A DNA stretch of 64,000 nucleotides from Roseivirga thermotolerans. GTDB taxonomy: Bacteria; Bacteroidota; Bacteroidia; Cytophagales; Cyclobacteriaceae. Shown here in pieces: positions 47,027 to 56,516 of this stretch. The translations under genes and the position numbers were made by a program. The number at the start of each line of letters is the position of its first letter. Position 1 is the stretch's first letter. The notes beneath the pieces were generated by a model. It saw only the letters and a list, made by a program, of their open reading frames with translations. It made no database searches and was not told the origin of the DNA. Location of the stretch: NCBI RefSeq assembly GCF_014653175.1, contig NZ_BNAG01000002.1, positions 764,239 to 828,238 on the forward strand, read 5' to 3'.

Positions 47027-48008
47027 GCCCTTCAACCCAAAAATTGCCCGGAGAGAGAGTCCTTCCCGATTTTCGATGGGACTTCCGGTTTTAATATGGC
47101 TGATATTGAGTGCGTGTAACTCTCAGAACCAAGGAATAGTCTCACTTAATGAGCTACCTCAAAATCGGGCCGATTATCAGTCGGTAATGGTGGCCGAACT
47201 ATCGGGGCATCAGACCTTGCCCGATGGCTCCAAAATGGTTAGCAGGTGGTCGGCATATGGTAGGGCACAGGCCAAGGACTACCTGAAGGCTCGACTGGAG
47301 GAGTTAGGGCTAACTGCCAGAGAACATAACTATAAGGCGCCAAACCTTTCCCCGGCCATAGACCTGATTCTCAACCCCTTTAAGGGGAGTAATGTATATG
47401 CAGTACTACCTGCCACTGAAGAAAGCAACGAATATGTGGTGTTGGGAGCCCACTACGATACGGGAAAGAGGGGAGCGCCTGGAGCAATTGATAATGCTAC
47501 AGGAATAGCTTTAATATATAGTGTGTTGAAAGAATTGACTCAAACAGACCAACGGGCCAGAAATGTTATGGTCGTGTTTTTCGATCAGGAAGAAGAGGAG
47601 CTTATTGGTAGTCAGGCTTTTGCAGGTTGGCTGGCCGATACGGATTGGGAGGTCCACTCGGTGCATTGCTTCGATATGGTGGGCTGGGACTCTAACGGAG
47701 ATTGGGCTATGGAGACATTCTCGCCCAATGAGCAACTCAGTGAACTTTACCGCCAGGTAGCGCAAAAGCGGGGTGTTCCTCTGTTTCAAAAAGCAATTAA
47801 TCCTGTGGGTTTTGAAGTAGGAGCAACGGACTTCGATGCGTTTGTTCTGCCCGGATTCAGTGTAATAGGAGCCGGGGAGTGCTATTATCATGGAGATTCT
47901 AGTCCGTACAAAGACACTCCGAAAGACACCTACGAAACCGTAAATTTTGACTATCTGCTGTCTTGCACTCAGTTGGTAGAAGAGGTCATTAAATCTATAG
48001 TGATATGA
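47019..48008 (+). CDS. M28-family zinc aminopeptidase, probable lipoprotein
   Basis: LIWLILSACN places a lipobox Cys at 33 after a long basic head. The peptidase domain has GAHYDTG (His145, Asp147), GAIDNATG (Asp158), FDQEEEELIGS (Glu191/Glu192) and a late histidine in YYHGDSSPYKDTPKDT, which together make the co-catalytic two-zinc site of M28 enzymes. It should remove N-terminal residues from peptides at the periplasmic face. It overlaps the upstream permease by eight bases and the next gene by four. It is thus wired into the permease operon, suggesting peptide substrates or peptide toxins as the shared theme. Confidence 0.88.
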   Translation: MSKPFNPKIARRESPSRFSMGLPVLIWLILSACNSQNQGIVSLNELPQNRADYQSVMVAELSGHQTLPDGSKMVSRWSAYGRAQAKDYLKARLEELGLTAREHNYKAPNLSPAIDLILNPFKGSNVYAVLPATEESNEYVVLGAHYDTGKRGAPGAIDNATGIALIYSVLKELTQTDQRARNVMVVFFDQEEEELIGSQAFAGWLADTDWEVHSVHCFDMVGWDSNGDWAMETFSPNEQLSELYRQVAQKRGVPLFQKAINPVGFEVGATDFDAFVLPGFSVIGAGECYYHGDSSPYKDTPKDTYETVNFDYLLSCTQLVEEVIKSIVI

Positions 48009-48421
48009 GAGGCAGCGAACAAACTACGATTGAGGATTTTAAGGCGCACTCTTTGCCTGGCCTGGCCCTGCTTTTAACTCTTTTGTTTTTTGCTTACAGG
48101 GGAGTAACCTATGCATGGTTGGGCAGTTGGCTGCCATTGGCTCTGGTTGCATTGGTGATTTTCTTATTGTTCTTTTCGCTGCAAAAGTCTGCCAAAGGCT
48201 TTGGTCGTGCGCTACGTTTTTGGGCGGTGTTACTCATTATCTGGTCTTCAATTCGACTGCTTCTTAGTACAGTAAATCAATTTCTTAAACCGGTGCCGGA
48301 GGCTCATATTGCCGAACAACTGGGGTTTTTGGGAGCGTTAACCAGCCTGTTGTTTCTCTTTTCGGGCATAATACTTTATCGTTCTTCTTCCCGATTCTTA
48401 AAAAAGTCTCAGACATCTTAA
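48005..48421 (+). CDS. Small four-helix membrane protein of unknown function
   Basis: The 138 residues contain four hydrophobic segments (about 15-32, 36-57, 70-90 and 105-127) and short polar loops; no motif is recognised. It starts in a four-base ATGA overlap with the M28 peptidase and ends 15 bases before the next permease, so it belongs to the operon. It could be an accessory subunit of one of the permeases; this rests only on context. Confidence 0.7.
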   Translation: MRGSEQTTIEDFKAHSLPGLALLLTLLFFAYRGVTYAWLGSWLPLALVALVIFLLFFSLQKSAKGFGRALRFWAVLLIIWSSIRLLLSTVNQFLKPVPEAHIAEQLGFLGALTSLLFLFSGIILYRSSSRFLKKSQTS

Positions 48422-48436
48422 GCCAACCGATCGACC

Positions 48437-50860
48437 ATGCTTAAAAACTATCTCATCACTGCATACAGAAGCCTAAAGCGTAATAAAGCCTATACTATAC
48501 TCAACGTATTGGGACTAACGTTGGGCATTACCTGCTTTGTATTGGTAGGCTTGTATGTTGAAAATGAATGGAGTCACGATCGATTTATAAGTCATCCGTC
48601 TTACCGCTTTTTACTTACCGAACAAACCGGTGATGGGGAAGAGAGAACGTATGGTACGGTGGGAGTAAAAACTTTTAACACCATAGAAGAGCAAATTTCG
48701 GGTGTAGAAGATATTCTAATGGCCAGGGATCATGGTGCGGGGCCTTTGTTGGTAGAGCATGATCAGGTTAAGTTCAAGTCAAGGAAGTTCTTTTTCTCCG
48801 AACCTGAGTTTTTCGATTATTTCGACATTGAGCTATTGCAAGGCAATGCCCAAACCGCCCTGGCTGAGCCCCAAAATGTAGTAATCAATGCCTCTACTGC
48901 CCGTAGAATATTTGGAGAGGCAAACCCTATTGGCGAAATGCTTCATTTTTCCGGAAGCATGAATTTTACAGTTCAGGTGACAGGCGTTATTGAGGATGTG
49001 AAGAACTCTCATTTGCAGTTCGATTTTCTCTTCAACTTCAATTTACGTGATGAAAAGGAAGACTATCAAATTATTCGCGAAGGCTTTGCCAATTCTGTGT
49101 ATGGTTATTTCACCCTGTCGGAAGGAGTAGCTCCCGAAGAGGTGGCCGGTCGAATTAAGGCCTATTACAAGGAGCTCTACAGAGATAATGCAGAGGTATA
49201 TGCTGCGCTCGATAGGGAGAGCTATGTGCTGCAACCGGTACACGATATCTACTTTGGTTCTAACCATGTGACTTTCGATGAAGGTTTTAAAAAGGGCAAT
49301 AAAGACAACCTGCTATTGCTGGCTACAATTGGCTTTTTTATACTGACCATCGCCTGCATGAATTACATCAACGCCTCTACGGCCAAAGCTATCAAGCGAG
49401 TAAAAGAGATAGGGGTTCGGAAGGTATTTGGCGCTTACCGTATTCAGTTGTTCAGTCAATTTATGGGCGAGGCCCTGCTAGTCACACTTTTGGCAGTGCT
49501 CTTTTCCATTTTACTAACCGATCTGGCTTTACCCTATTTCGAAAACTTTATGCAAACCTCCTTTCGGCATCATTTACTGGCCAATCCGGTGTATTGGTGG
49601 GGGCTTTTTTTCATTTTAATCTTGGTAACCTTATTGGCCGGGACCTATCCGGCTGTGTTTGTAAGTGGCCTTAAACCTGGAGAGTCGCTGCGTCAGGGGC
49701 TCAGGCCGGGCTGGTTGCGTGGCAATGGGCTAAGATCCTTGCTGGTAGGAACACAACTGTTTTTTGCCGCTCTTCTAATGAGTTCTATTTTTCTCATCTT
49801 AAAGCAGAATAAATTTTTGATGCTCAGGGAATTAGGTTTTAGTAAAAACGATATTCTCATTGTGCCCAACAATTCTCAGAAGGTGGCCGACCAGCTTACC
49901 ACCTACAAAAACGAATTGCTCAAAAGCCCTTATATCTATGCTGCAACCACCGGCATGGATGTACTTGGTTTTGGTTCTACTAACAATTCCGGTACGGCAG
50001 TACTCGATGGCCAGTCGATAGATAGAGCTCCGGTTTCCACCTATTTTACCGTAGGCATGGACTTTCTGGAGATACAGGAAATTGAGGTGGTTGCCGGTCG
50101 TTCGTTTGCACCTGGCCATGCGGCAGATAGTTCGGCAGTTTTAGTCAATGAAGCTTTTGTACGAGCCAATGGATTGAGTATAGAACAGGTACTGGAACAA
50201 AGGCTCCGTTTATATGGTCCGGAGTCGGGGAGAAGGCCGATTATTGGCGTGGTTAAAGACTTTAACTTTCAGTCCTTACACTCCAAGGTGGCTCCGGCTG
50301 TTTTTACGGTAAGTGGAAAAACCAATTGGTTCTGGACCATAAAAATTGATCCTAATCGCAAGAAGGAGGCCATTGCTCATGTAAAAAACAGTTGGGAGGC
50401 CATTGAAACCAATTACCCCATGGGTTACTGGTTTTTGGAAGACAACATTAATGGCTTTTATGAAGAAGAGACCAAACTTCAGAAGGCCATTCAGGTTTTT
50501 GCCATACTCTGCATTGTTATTTCATGCTTGGGCATATATGGCCTGACTGCTTACACCATCGAAAGGAGAATTAAGGAAATTGGTGTACGGAAGGTTTTAG
50601 GAGCCGGTGTAAAGCAGTTGGTCTGGTTAGTCAATCAAAAGTTCGTATACCTCTTTGCTATTGCCTTTCTGGCTTCGGTTCCGTTGGTCTATTACTTCAT
50701 AGACCAATGGTTGCAAAGTTTTGCCTACCGGATCAATATCGGTGTTTCTGCCTTTGCGCTTGCCGGGCTCACGGTACTTGTTGTATTGTTCCTTACGGTG
50801 AGTATTCAGGCCGTAAAAGCAGCCTTGTGTAACCCTGCTCAAACTCTTCGCTCCGAATAA
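48437..50860 (+). CDS. FtsX/MacB-type permease, locus 2, second of three
   Basis: Starts MLKNYLITAYRSLKRNK, with loop signatures RVKEIGVRKVFGAYRIQL and RIKEIGVRKVLGAGVKQL and the C terminus NPAQTLRSE. The region linking the two halves (LRQGLRPGWLRGNGLRSLLV) is more basic than in the paralogues. It lies 15 bases after the small membrane protein gene and 24 before the next permease. Substrate unknown. Confidence 0.9.
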   Translation: MLKNYLITAYRSLKRNKAYTILNVLGLTLGITCFVLVGLYVENEWSHDRFISHPSYRFLLTEQTGDGEERTYGTVGVKTFNTIEEQISGVEDILMARDHGAGPLLVEHDQVKFKSRKFFFSEPEFFDYFDIELLQGNAQTALAEPQNVVINASTARRIFGEANPIGEMLHFSGSMNFTVQVTGVIEDVKNSHLQFDFLFNFNLRDEKEDYQIIREGFANSVYGYFTLSEGVAPEEVAGRIKAYYKELYRDNAEVYAALDRESYVLQPVHDIYFGSNHVTFDEGFKKGNKDNLLLLATIGFFILTIACMNYINASTAKAIKRVKEIGVRKVFGAYRIQLFSQFMGEALLVTLLAVLFSILLTDLALPYFENFMQTSFRHHLLANPVYWWGLFFILILVTLLAGTYPAVFVSGLKPGESLRQGLRPGWLRGNGLRSLLVGTQLFFAALLMSSIFLILKQNKFLMLRELGFSKNDILIVPNNSQKVADQLTTYKNELLKSPYIYAATTGMDVLGFGSTNNSGTAVLDGQSIDRAPVSTYFTVGMDFLEIQEIEVVAGRSFAPGHAADSSAVLVNEAFVRANGLSIEQVLEQRLRLYGPESGRRPIIGVVKDFNFQSLHSKVAPAVFTVSGKTNWFWTIKIDPNRKKEAIAHVKNSWEAIETNYPMGYWFLEDNINGFYEEETKLQKAIQVFAILCIVISCLGIYGLTAYTIERRIKEIGVRKVLGAGVKQLVWLVNQKFVYLFAIAFLASVPLVYYFIDQWLQSFAYRINIGVSAFALAGLTVLVVLFLTVSIQAVKAALCNPAQTLRSE

Positions 50861-50884
50861 TCGAAAAACTCAAAATTAAACAAT

Positions 50885-53290
50885 ATGCTAAAGAACTATT
50901 TTAAAATCGCCTTTCGCACCCTTTGGAAAAACAAGGCCTATGCCTTTATAAATATCATAGGGTTGGCCATTGGTATAGCGGGAGCTACTCTCTTTCTCAC
51001 CTTTGTTAAGGCTGAGTTGAGTTTTGATAAAATGCATTCCAAATCCGACCGGATTGTAAGGCCGTTGACCATTCAGACCAATCTCGATGAACACCGTTAT
51101 CATGGGGCCAATCCCATGATTTTGGCTACAACTCTGCTGGAAGAACTTCCCGAAATAGAAGATCAGGTCACCCTCTATCGCTATGGCAACCAAATTAATT
51201 ACAAGGTCAATGATCAGAATTTTACGGATAGAGATTTCTTTTTTACCACTCCTGAGCTTTTTAGGGTCTTTGATTTTAAGCTGCTTCGTGGTGATGCAAG
51301 AACTGCTCTTGCTCAACCTAAGTCTGTGGTTATTTCGCGTTCCAAAGCCATCGCTGTTTTTGGAACGGAAGATGTGTTGGGAAAAGTCATTCTTACCCAG
51401 GGAGGTAATGTAGAAATTACCGGGGTAATGGAAGACATTCCGGACAATTCGCATCTTTTTGCCGAGCTGTTCTTTAGCGAACTGCTTCCGCCCAACCTCA
51501 TGGAAAGCGTAAAAAACTCCTGGACCGATTTTAACTCCACCTCATACCTGGTGCTTCAAGAAGGAATTAGCCATGACGCATTTGAAACCAAAGCATCGGA
51601 TCTGGCACTTTCTAAAATGCCACAAAACGTAGCTTCTATGGTAAGGTTCGAATTTCAGAATTTAGAAGATATTCATTTTGAGTCTGCCCATATTGAATCG
51701 GATATTGCCCGATTTAAAAGTGATAAAACCTACACCACCATTTTTATTTTTATTTCTCTGTTTCTGGTAGTTATTGCCGCTGTCAACTACATGAATCTGG
51801 CAACTTCAAAGGCTGTTTTCAGGGCAAAAGAGATTGGAATTCGCAAGGTTGTGGGGGCAGAGCGCAAGCAACTTATAGCTCAAATACTTACTGAGTCGCT
51901 GGTTATAGCTTTCATAGGCTTGTTTATTTCTATTGCCATTACCGATATTACCATGCCATTCTTTAACCAGTTAACGGGTAGAAACTTTGAGTTTAGCTGG
52001 TATAGCCTGCTCAATTATGCCGATATACTCATAGGCCTTACGGTGGTTATCGGGGTTCTGTCAGGTATATATCCTGCTCTCTTCATGACTGGTTTTAAAA
52101 CGGTAAATATTCTCAAAGGAGAGCAGGTAAAGGGAGGTTCGTTCAACATTCGCAAGGCCCTGGTTATTTTTCAATTCATTTTGTCTACTGTACTCATTAT
52201 TTCCACTTTGGTGGTCTCTAACCAAATGAGTTTCATAAAAAATAGAAACCTCGGTTTTAACCAGGAAAACCTATTGGTTATAGATATTAATAATGGTGCG
52301 GTAAGACCGGTGTTCAAAACCATGAAGAATGAATTTGCCCAGATACCCGGGGTAGAGAGTGTTGGAGTGGCTTCGCGAGTTCCGGGTGAGTGGAAAAACA
52401 TAAACAGGGTAGAAGTGAGCGCTTTCAATAAGGGTGGAGCTGTAATGGATTCTACTGAGCTGTATTACATGAGTTTTGACCCCGACATGTTGAAAACCTT
52501 TGATATTAAGCTGGCCGATGGTACGTTTTTTAGTGGTAATGATGTATCTGACAGTACAAAAATTCTGATCAATGAGGCCGCAGTTAAATCGTTGGGTATT
52601 GAAAACCCTATAGGGGCAACGCTACAACTGGAAACGCGCAGCGGAGACGGCAAGTACACAATAATTGGGGTACTCAAAGACTTCAATTATCAATCGTTGC
52701 ACACCAGTATAGAACCTCTTATTGTGGGTGCCTGGAATAACGAAGCCGCAGTTATCGACTACTTTATTTTAAAAGTTTCAGGACAAAATATCTCCGGTAT
52801 TATCGATGAAGCCAGAAAGGTGCACGAGAAATTCGACAACCGCACCGTTATGGAATACCATTTCCTCGATCAACAACTGGAAACCTTCTATGAGTCCGAC
52901 CGTCAGGCTCAGGTTATTTTCACCGTTGGGGCCGGTTTGAGTATTTTCATTGCCTGTTTAGGCCTGTTTGGTTTGGCATCGTTTACCATTCAGAAAAGAG
53001 TGAAGGAGTTGGGTATAAGAAAAGTACTTGGCGCTAGTGAATGGAAACTGTTTATGCTGCTTTCAGGCTCTTTTACCCGGCAAATTTTGCTGGCTTTTGT
53101 TATTGCCTCTCCAATAGCCTACTGGATTATGAACAACTGGCTGCAAAACTTTGAATATAGAGTTAGAGTAGGGGTAGACGTGTTTTTGCTTTCAGGCTTA
53201 GGAGTATTGTTCATAGCCATTGTTACAGTGAGCTATAGAGCTTTAAGAGCGGCCAACTCTAATCCTGTCAACTCGCTTCGAAGCGAATAA
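50885..53290 (+). CDS. FtsX/MacB-type permease, locus 2, third of three
   Basis: Starts MLKNYFKIAFRTLWKNK; signatures are RAKEIGIRKVVGAERKQL and RVKELGIRKVLGASEWKL; the C terminus is NPVNSLRSE. All features of the family are intact, making this a good reference copy. It is the last gene of the operon, 82 bases before a strong terminator that separates it from the injection-system operon. Confidence 0.9.
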   Translation: MLKNYFKIAFRTLWKNKAYAFINIIGLAIGIAGATLFLTFVKAELSFDKMHSKSDRIVRPLTIQTNLDEHRYHGANPMILATTLLEELPEIEDQVTLYRYGNQINYKVNDQNFTDRDFFFTTPELFRVFDFKLLRGDARTALAQPKSVVISRSKAIAVFGTEDVLGKVILTQGGNVEITGVMEDIPDNSHLFAELFFSELLPPNLMESVKNSWTDFNSTSYLVLQEGISHDAFETKASDLALSKMPQNVASMVRFEFQNLEDIHFESAHIESDIARFKSDKTYTTIFIFISLFLVVIAAVNYMNLATSKAVFRAKEIGIRKVVGAERKQLIAQILTESLVIAFIGLFISIAITDITMPFFNQLTGRNFEFSWYSLLNYADILIGLTVVIGVLSGIYPALFMTGFKTVNILKGEQVKGGSFNIRKALVIFQFILSTVLIISTLVVSNQMSFIKNRNLGFNQENLLVIDINNGAVRPVFKTMKNEFAQIPGVESVGVASRVPGEWKNINRVEVSAFNKGGAVMDSTELYYMSFDPDMLKTFDIKLADGTFFSGNDVSDSTKILINEAAVKSLGIENPIGATLQLETRSGDGKYTIIGVLKDFNYQSLHTSIEPLIVGAWNNEAAVIDYFILKVSGQNISGIIDEARKVHEKFDNRTVMEYHFLDQQLETFYESDRQAQVIFTVGAGLSIFIACLGLFGLASFTIQKRVKELGIRKVLGASEWKLFMLLSGSFTRQILLAFVIASPIAYWIMNNWLQNFEYRVRVGVDVFLLSGLGVLFIAIVTVSYRALRAANSNPVNSLRSE

Positions 53291-53371
53291 CCTTTTTTGT
53301 AAGTAATTGATAACCTGTAGGTTGTTTATGTGATAAGATCGCTGAAAGAATTAAATGTTCGGTAAAAAATT

Positions 53372-53401
53372 AAAAGCGGAAAATTTTTTTCCGCTTTTTT
53401 T
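53372..53401 (+). terminator. Rho-independent terminator ending the locus-2 permease operon
   Basis: AAAAGCGGAAA (53372-53382) pairs with TTTCCGCTTTT (53388-53398) around a five-base loop and runs into TTT. It lies between the last permease and the first injection-system gene; the injection-system promoter must therefore lie in 53402-53462, where I see no clear consensus. Confidence 0.85.
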
Positions 53402-53462
53402 CTTTTGGCAGGGTAACCTTTAGGGAGAATTGGAATAAAGGCACAGAATTGATGGTAAACAC

Positions 53463-54032
53463 ATGATCAAGGAAAGCCTGAAGTACATTGCCACTGAGCT
53501 GGACGACTTCCTAAAGAGAAAATACAACTCTCAGGAAAGCCGTGTTCAGCTTGGCGCTATTTTAGATCAGGGGGGAGCTATACCGGAAGAAAATCGGAAT
53601 AAGGTTCTGGTTACTTTGGTAAACCTGGAACATGAAACCACCACTAATACTACTCTGCATGGGCGGGTAAACTCAGGAAAGCTAGATCAGTACTATCCGC
53701 CCCTGAGCTTCAATATGAATATACTTTTCTCCGGTTTGTTTAACCAATATGAAGAGTCGCTCAAATTTATTTCAGACACCATTTACTTTTTTCAGGCCAA
53801 GCCCATATTCAATGCACAAAACTCTCCCAGTTTAGACAGTCGTGTGTTGCAACTTACCCTGGAGGTGCTCAAGCTCAATTCTAATGAAACCTACAACCTT
53901 TGGTCATCAATGGGGGCTAAATACGTTCCTTCCATTGTCTTTAAGGTGCGAATGCTCACCTTCCAGGCCGATCAGGTAATGGAAATTGTATCGATCATCA
54001 ACACGCAAGGGGTGGAGGCCCGGCCTGTATGA
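53463..54032 (+). CDS. DUF4255 protein (Pvc16/Afp16-like) of a contractile injection system
   Basis: The 189 residues fit DUF4255 (Pvc16_N): an N-terminal helix ESLKYIATELDDFLKRK, a beta core with NKVLVTLVNLEHE, and YPPLSFNMNILFSGLFNQYEESLKFIS. In Photorhabdus PVC and Serratia AFP the matching protein caps the tube and sheath and sets particle length. It opens the operon here and overlaps the next gene by four bases. Confidence 0.88.
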   Translation: MIKESLKYIATELDDFLKRKYNSQESRVQLGAILDQGGAIPEENRNKVLVTLVNLEHETTTNTTLHGRVNSGKLDQYYPPLSFNMNILFSGLFNQYEESLKFISDTIYFFQAKPIFNAQNSPSLDSRVLQLTLEVLKLNSNETYNLWSSMGAKYVPSIVFKVRMLTFQADQVMEIVSIINTQGVEARPV

Positions 54033-54865
54033 AGAAGATCACCTATCGACCGCTTTGCCAAATCGATCTATTGCATAGCTACTATGTCAACGGAATTTTC
54101 AGAGATGCAAAGGTGGTGCCCGACCAAAAGGCACAGGTCTTTATGTGGAATGCAGGGTTGTTGTTTAAGTCTACCGAAAAAGGCTTTGCCCTTTACCACA
54201 ATGAGAGCTTTGATGTAGAGTATATTAAAGAGCTCACGAGCTTTTTTGGCAATTTTTATCTGAGGTTCAATCTGCATAGTACGGCCAAAGACTTTATTTA
54301 CATCACCGATACTTCTTTAGAGCAGCTGAGCCTTTATCATTTCTCCAACAAAAATGTTTCAGAGAATGACACAGGCCTGTTGTTACCTACTTTACAGGCC
54401 GACATTCTTATGTCAGGAACACTCGGGTTTATTGATATTCACCTGGATGAGTTTTTGGTCAATAATAAGCTGGCCAGTAAAGATTATACCATTGCCTTCA
54501 GTGCCCGTACTACTCAGTGGAATTATTACCTGGCCAATACAACAGAAGATCATTCACAAGAATATGTAATTCAAGACTCCGAGGGTAATTTGTTTTCAGG
54601 CCCCGAAAAGCTCGAAATATCCGATGGCTCCGTTGCTTATAAATATTCATCCGGCAGCCGATATTATCCTTTAAGAGAACAGCCTGCACACTATTGCTCG
54701 CTCAAGAAAATAGGAGAGAGTCAGGCAGAAAGTAATGACGCATTGACAAACAATATTGTCATTGAGAAGCTGCCGGTAGCTTCTCCATCGTCCATAACCA
54801 GTATTGAAAATATAGATGCAGGCAATCAGGAAATAGCTTGTTCGTCCATCTATGTGTATTTATAG
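54029..54865 (+). CDS. Unknown protein between cap-like and sheath genes of the injection system
   Basis: I recognise no family in this 278-residue protein. It begins KKITYRPLCQIDLLHSYYVN, has many aromatic residues and alternating strands, no signal peptide and no membrane helix. Residues about 35-110 alternate strands (MWNAGLLFKSTEKGFALY) and 130-200 form another beta-rich block. It is coupled to the DUF4255 gene by ATGA and lies 27 bases before the sheath gene. Position suggests a structural or cap-associated role, but the pvc/afp clusters have no gene at this point that I can match to it. Confidence 0.7.
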   Translation: MKKITYRPLCQIDLLHSYYVNGIFRDAKVVPDQKAQVFMWNAGLLFKSTEKGFALYHNESFDVEYIKELTSFFGNFYLRFNLHSTAKDFIYITDTSLEQLSLYHFSNKNVSENDTGLLLPTLQADILMSGTLGFIDIHLDEFLVNNKLASKDYTIAFSARTTQWNYYLANTTEDHSQEYVIQDSEGNLFSGPEKLEISDGSVAYKYSSGSRYYPLREQPAHYCSLKKIGESQAESNDALTNNIVIEKLPVASPSSITSIENIDAGNQEIACSSIYVYL

Positions 54866-54892
54866 AATTATTAAGCAGTAAAGAATAAAACT

Positions 54893-56473
54893 ATGGCATT
54901 ATCACCACTCGCAAGTCAAACTCCAGGTGTTTATATCGATGAAGTAAACGCCTTTCCCAACTCTGTTGTGGAAGTTGCAACCGCCATACCCGCTTTTATA
55001 GGTTATACACCACAAGCAGAGTATGAAGGACAATCGTACTTGAATACCCCTGTTAAGATTACCTCTTTTCAGCAATTTCAGGCCTTTTTTACATTTCCAA
55101 ATCCACCGGCTCCGGCAGCTCCCGCTAGTCAATACTCACCGCAGTATTATCTCACTCAGCAGAAGAAGGCCCCGGAAAAAGGTTCTTATTACACTATCAA
55201 TGGGAGTATATACACCATTGATCCGGATCCGGGAACCATTTACTATTTATACAACAGTGTCCGTTTGTTTTTCGAGAATGGTGGAGGTTCGGCATACATT
55301 GTTTCTGTTGGGTCTTATGGAGCAGGCACAGGCTCGCCTGTTTCGCCTGGTAGCCAGATAGTGAACCCCAATGTGAAACTATCTGATTTGCAGAATGGCC
55401 TGGCTCAGTTGCAAAAAGTGACCGAAGTAACCATGTACGTGGTACCAGAGGCCACATTGCTCACAGCCAATGACAACAGTACACTAATGGAGTCTATGCT
55501 TATGCAAAGTGATCAAATGGGTACGGCCATGTCCTTACTCGATATCATTGGTGGCGATGCGCCAGACCCGATTCTTTACACGCAGGATATTCAGAATTTT
55601 AGAAATAGCACAGGCAATACCGGGTTAGACTATGGGGCGGCATACTATCCATTTCTAAATACAACCATTACAGAACTGGATGAGATTAGTTATGAAAACC
55701 TGAACGGTGGAGACACTAGTTCACTTTCTGCAATAGTTAATCCTCCTTCAGCTCCAAACCCGTCAGCTGAGCAAATTTTGAATAACATTAAAAATCCGCC
55801 CAAAGGCATGACCACTGGTCAGCTTAATCAGGCGCTAATGAATTCCAGCAAACAATACAAACAGGTAATGAACATTGTTCAGACCAAAATCAATACCCTG
55901 CCTCCCAGTGGGGCAATGGCGGGCATTTATACCCTGGTAGATAATACCAAGGGAGTGTGGTATGCTCCGGCCAACGTTACCCCGGTGGGTGCAGTCGGGC
56001 TTACCTTAAACATAAATGACTCCATGCAGGCAGGGCTTAACGTAGATGCCGTAAGTGGTAAATCAGTAAATGCCATACGTTTCTTCAACGGACAGGGCAT
56101 TTTGGTTTGGGGAGCCAGAACTTTGGATGGGAACAGCGATGACTGGCGATACATCAGTGTTCGCAGAACGGTTACGATGATAGAACAGTCCGTAAAGCTG
56201 GCAGCCAGGGCCTATGTATTTGCACCAAACGATGCCAACACCTGGCGTTCGGTGCAGAGTATGATAGAAAACTTCTTAACCAACATATGGAAAGAAGGCG
56301 CTTTGCAAGGAGCTAAACCAGCCGATGCGTTTAGTGTGGCGGTTGGCCTAGGCGTGACCATGACAGCCCAAGATATTTTGGAGGGAATCATGCGTGTATC
56401 CGTAAAACTGGCCGTTACTCACCCTGCTGAATTCATCATTATTCAGGTAGAACAGGAAATGGCTAAGTCTTAA
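54893..56473 (+). CDS. Contractile tail sheath protein
   Basis: The N terminus TPGVYIDEVNAFPNSVVEV is the phage/CIS sheath signature. The C-terminal domain (about 400-526) has RRTVTMIEQSVKLAARAYVF, ANTWRSVQSMIENFLTNIW and the final IIIQVEQEM strand that inserts into the neighbouring subunit. A variable domain with Pro/Ala-rich loops fills the middle. The protein corresponds to Pvc2-4/Afp2-4, but only one sheath gene is present here against several in PVC and AFP. It polymerises around the tube and drives it on contraction. Confidence 0.95.
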   Translation: MALSPLASQTPGVYIDEVNAFPNSVVEVATAIPAFIGYTPQAEYEGQSYLNTPVKITSFQQFQAFFTFPNPPAPAAPASQYSPQYYLTQQKKAPEKGSYYTINGSIYTIDPDPGTIYYLYNSVRLFFENGGGSAYIVSVGSYGAGTGSPVSPGSQIVNPNVKLSDLQNGLAQLQKVTEVTMYVVPEATLLTANDNSTLMESMLMQSDQMGTAMSLLDIIGGDAPDPILYTQDIQNFRNSTGNTGLDYGAAYYPFLNTTITELDEISYENLNGGDTSSLSAIVNPPSAPNPSAEQILNNIKNPPKGMTTGQLNQALMNSSKQYKQVMNIVQTKINTLPPSGAMAGIYTLVDNTKGVWYAPANVTPVGAVGLTLNINDSMQAGLNVDAVSGKSVNAIRFFNGQGILVWGARTLDGNSDDWRYISVRRTVTMIEQSVKLAARAYVFAPNDANTWRSVQSMIENFLTNIWKEGALQGAKPADAFSVAVGLGVTMTAQDILEGIMRVSVKLAVTHPAEFIIIQVEQEMAKS

Positions 56474-56516
56474 TCAGTAAACACAGAAATTAAAACATCA
56501 TCAAAAAAACATAATC

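Noticed and set aside
53402-53462. TGGCAGGGTAACCTTTA as a sigma-54 or TAnnTTTG promoter for the injection-system operon
   Set aside because: No GC at the -12 position, and the -7-like TAACCTTTA has the wrong spacing and lacks the final G.
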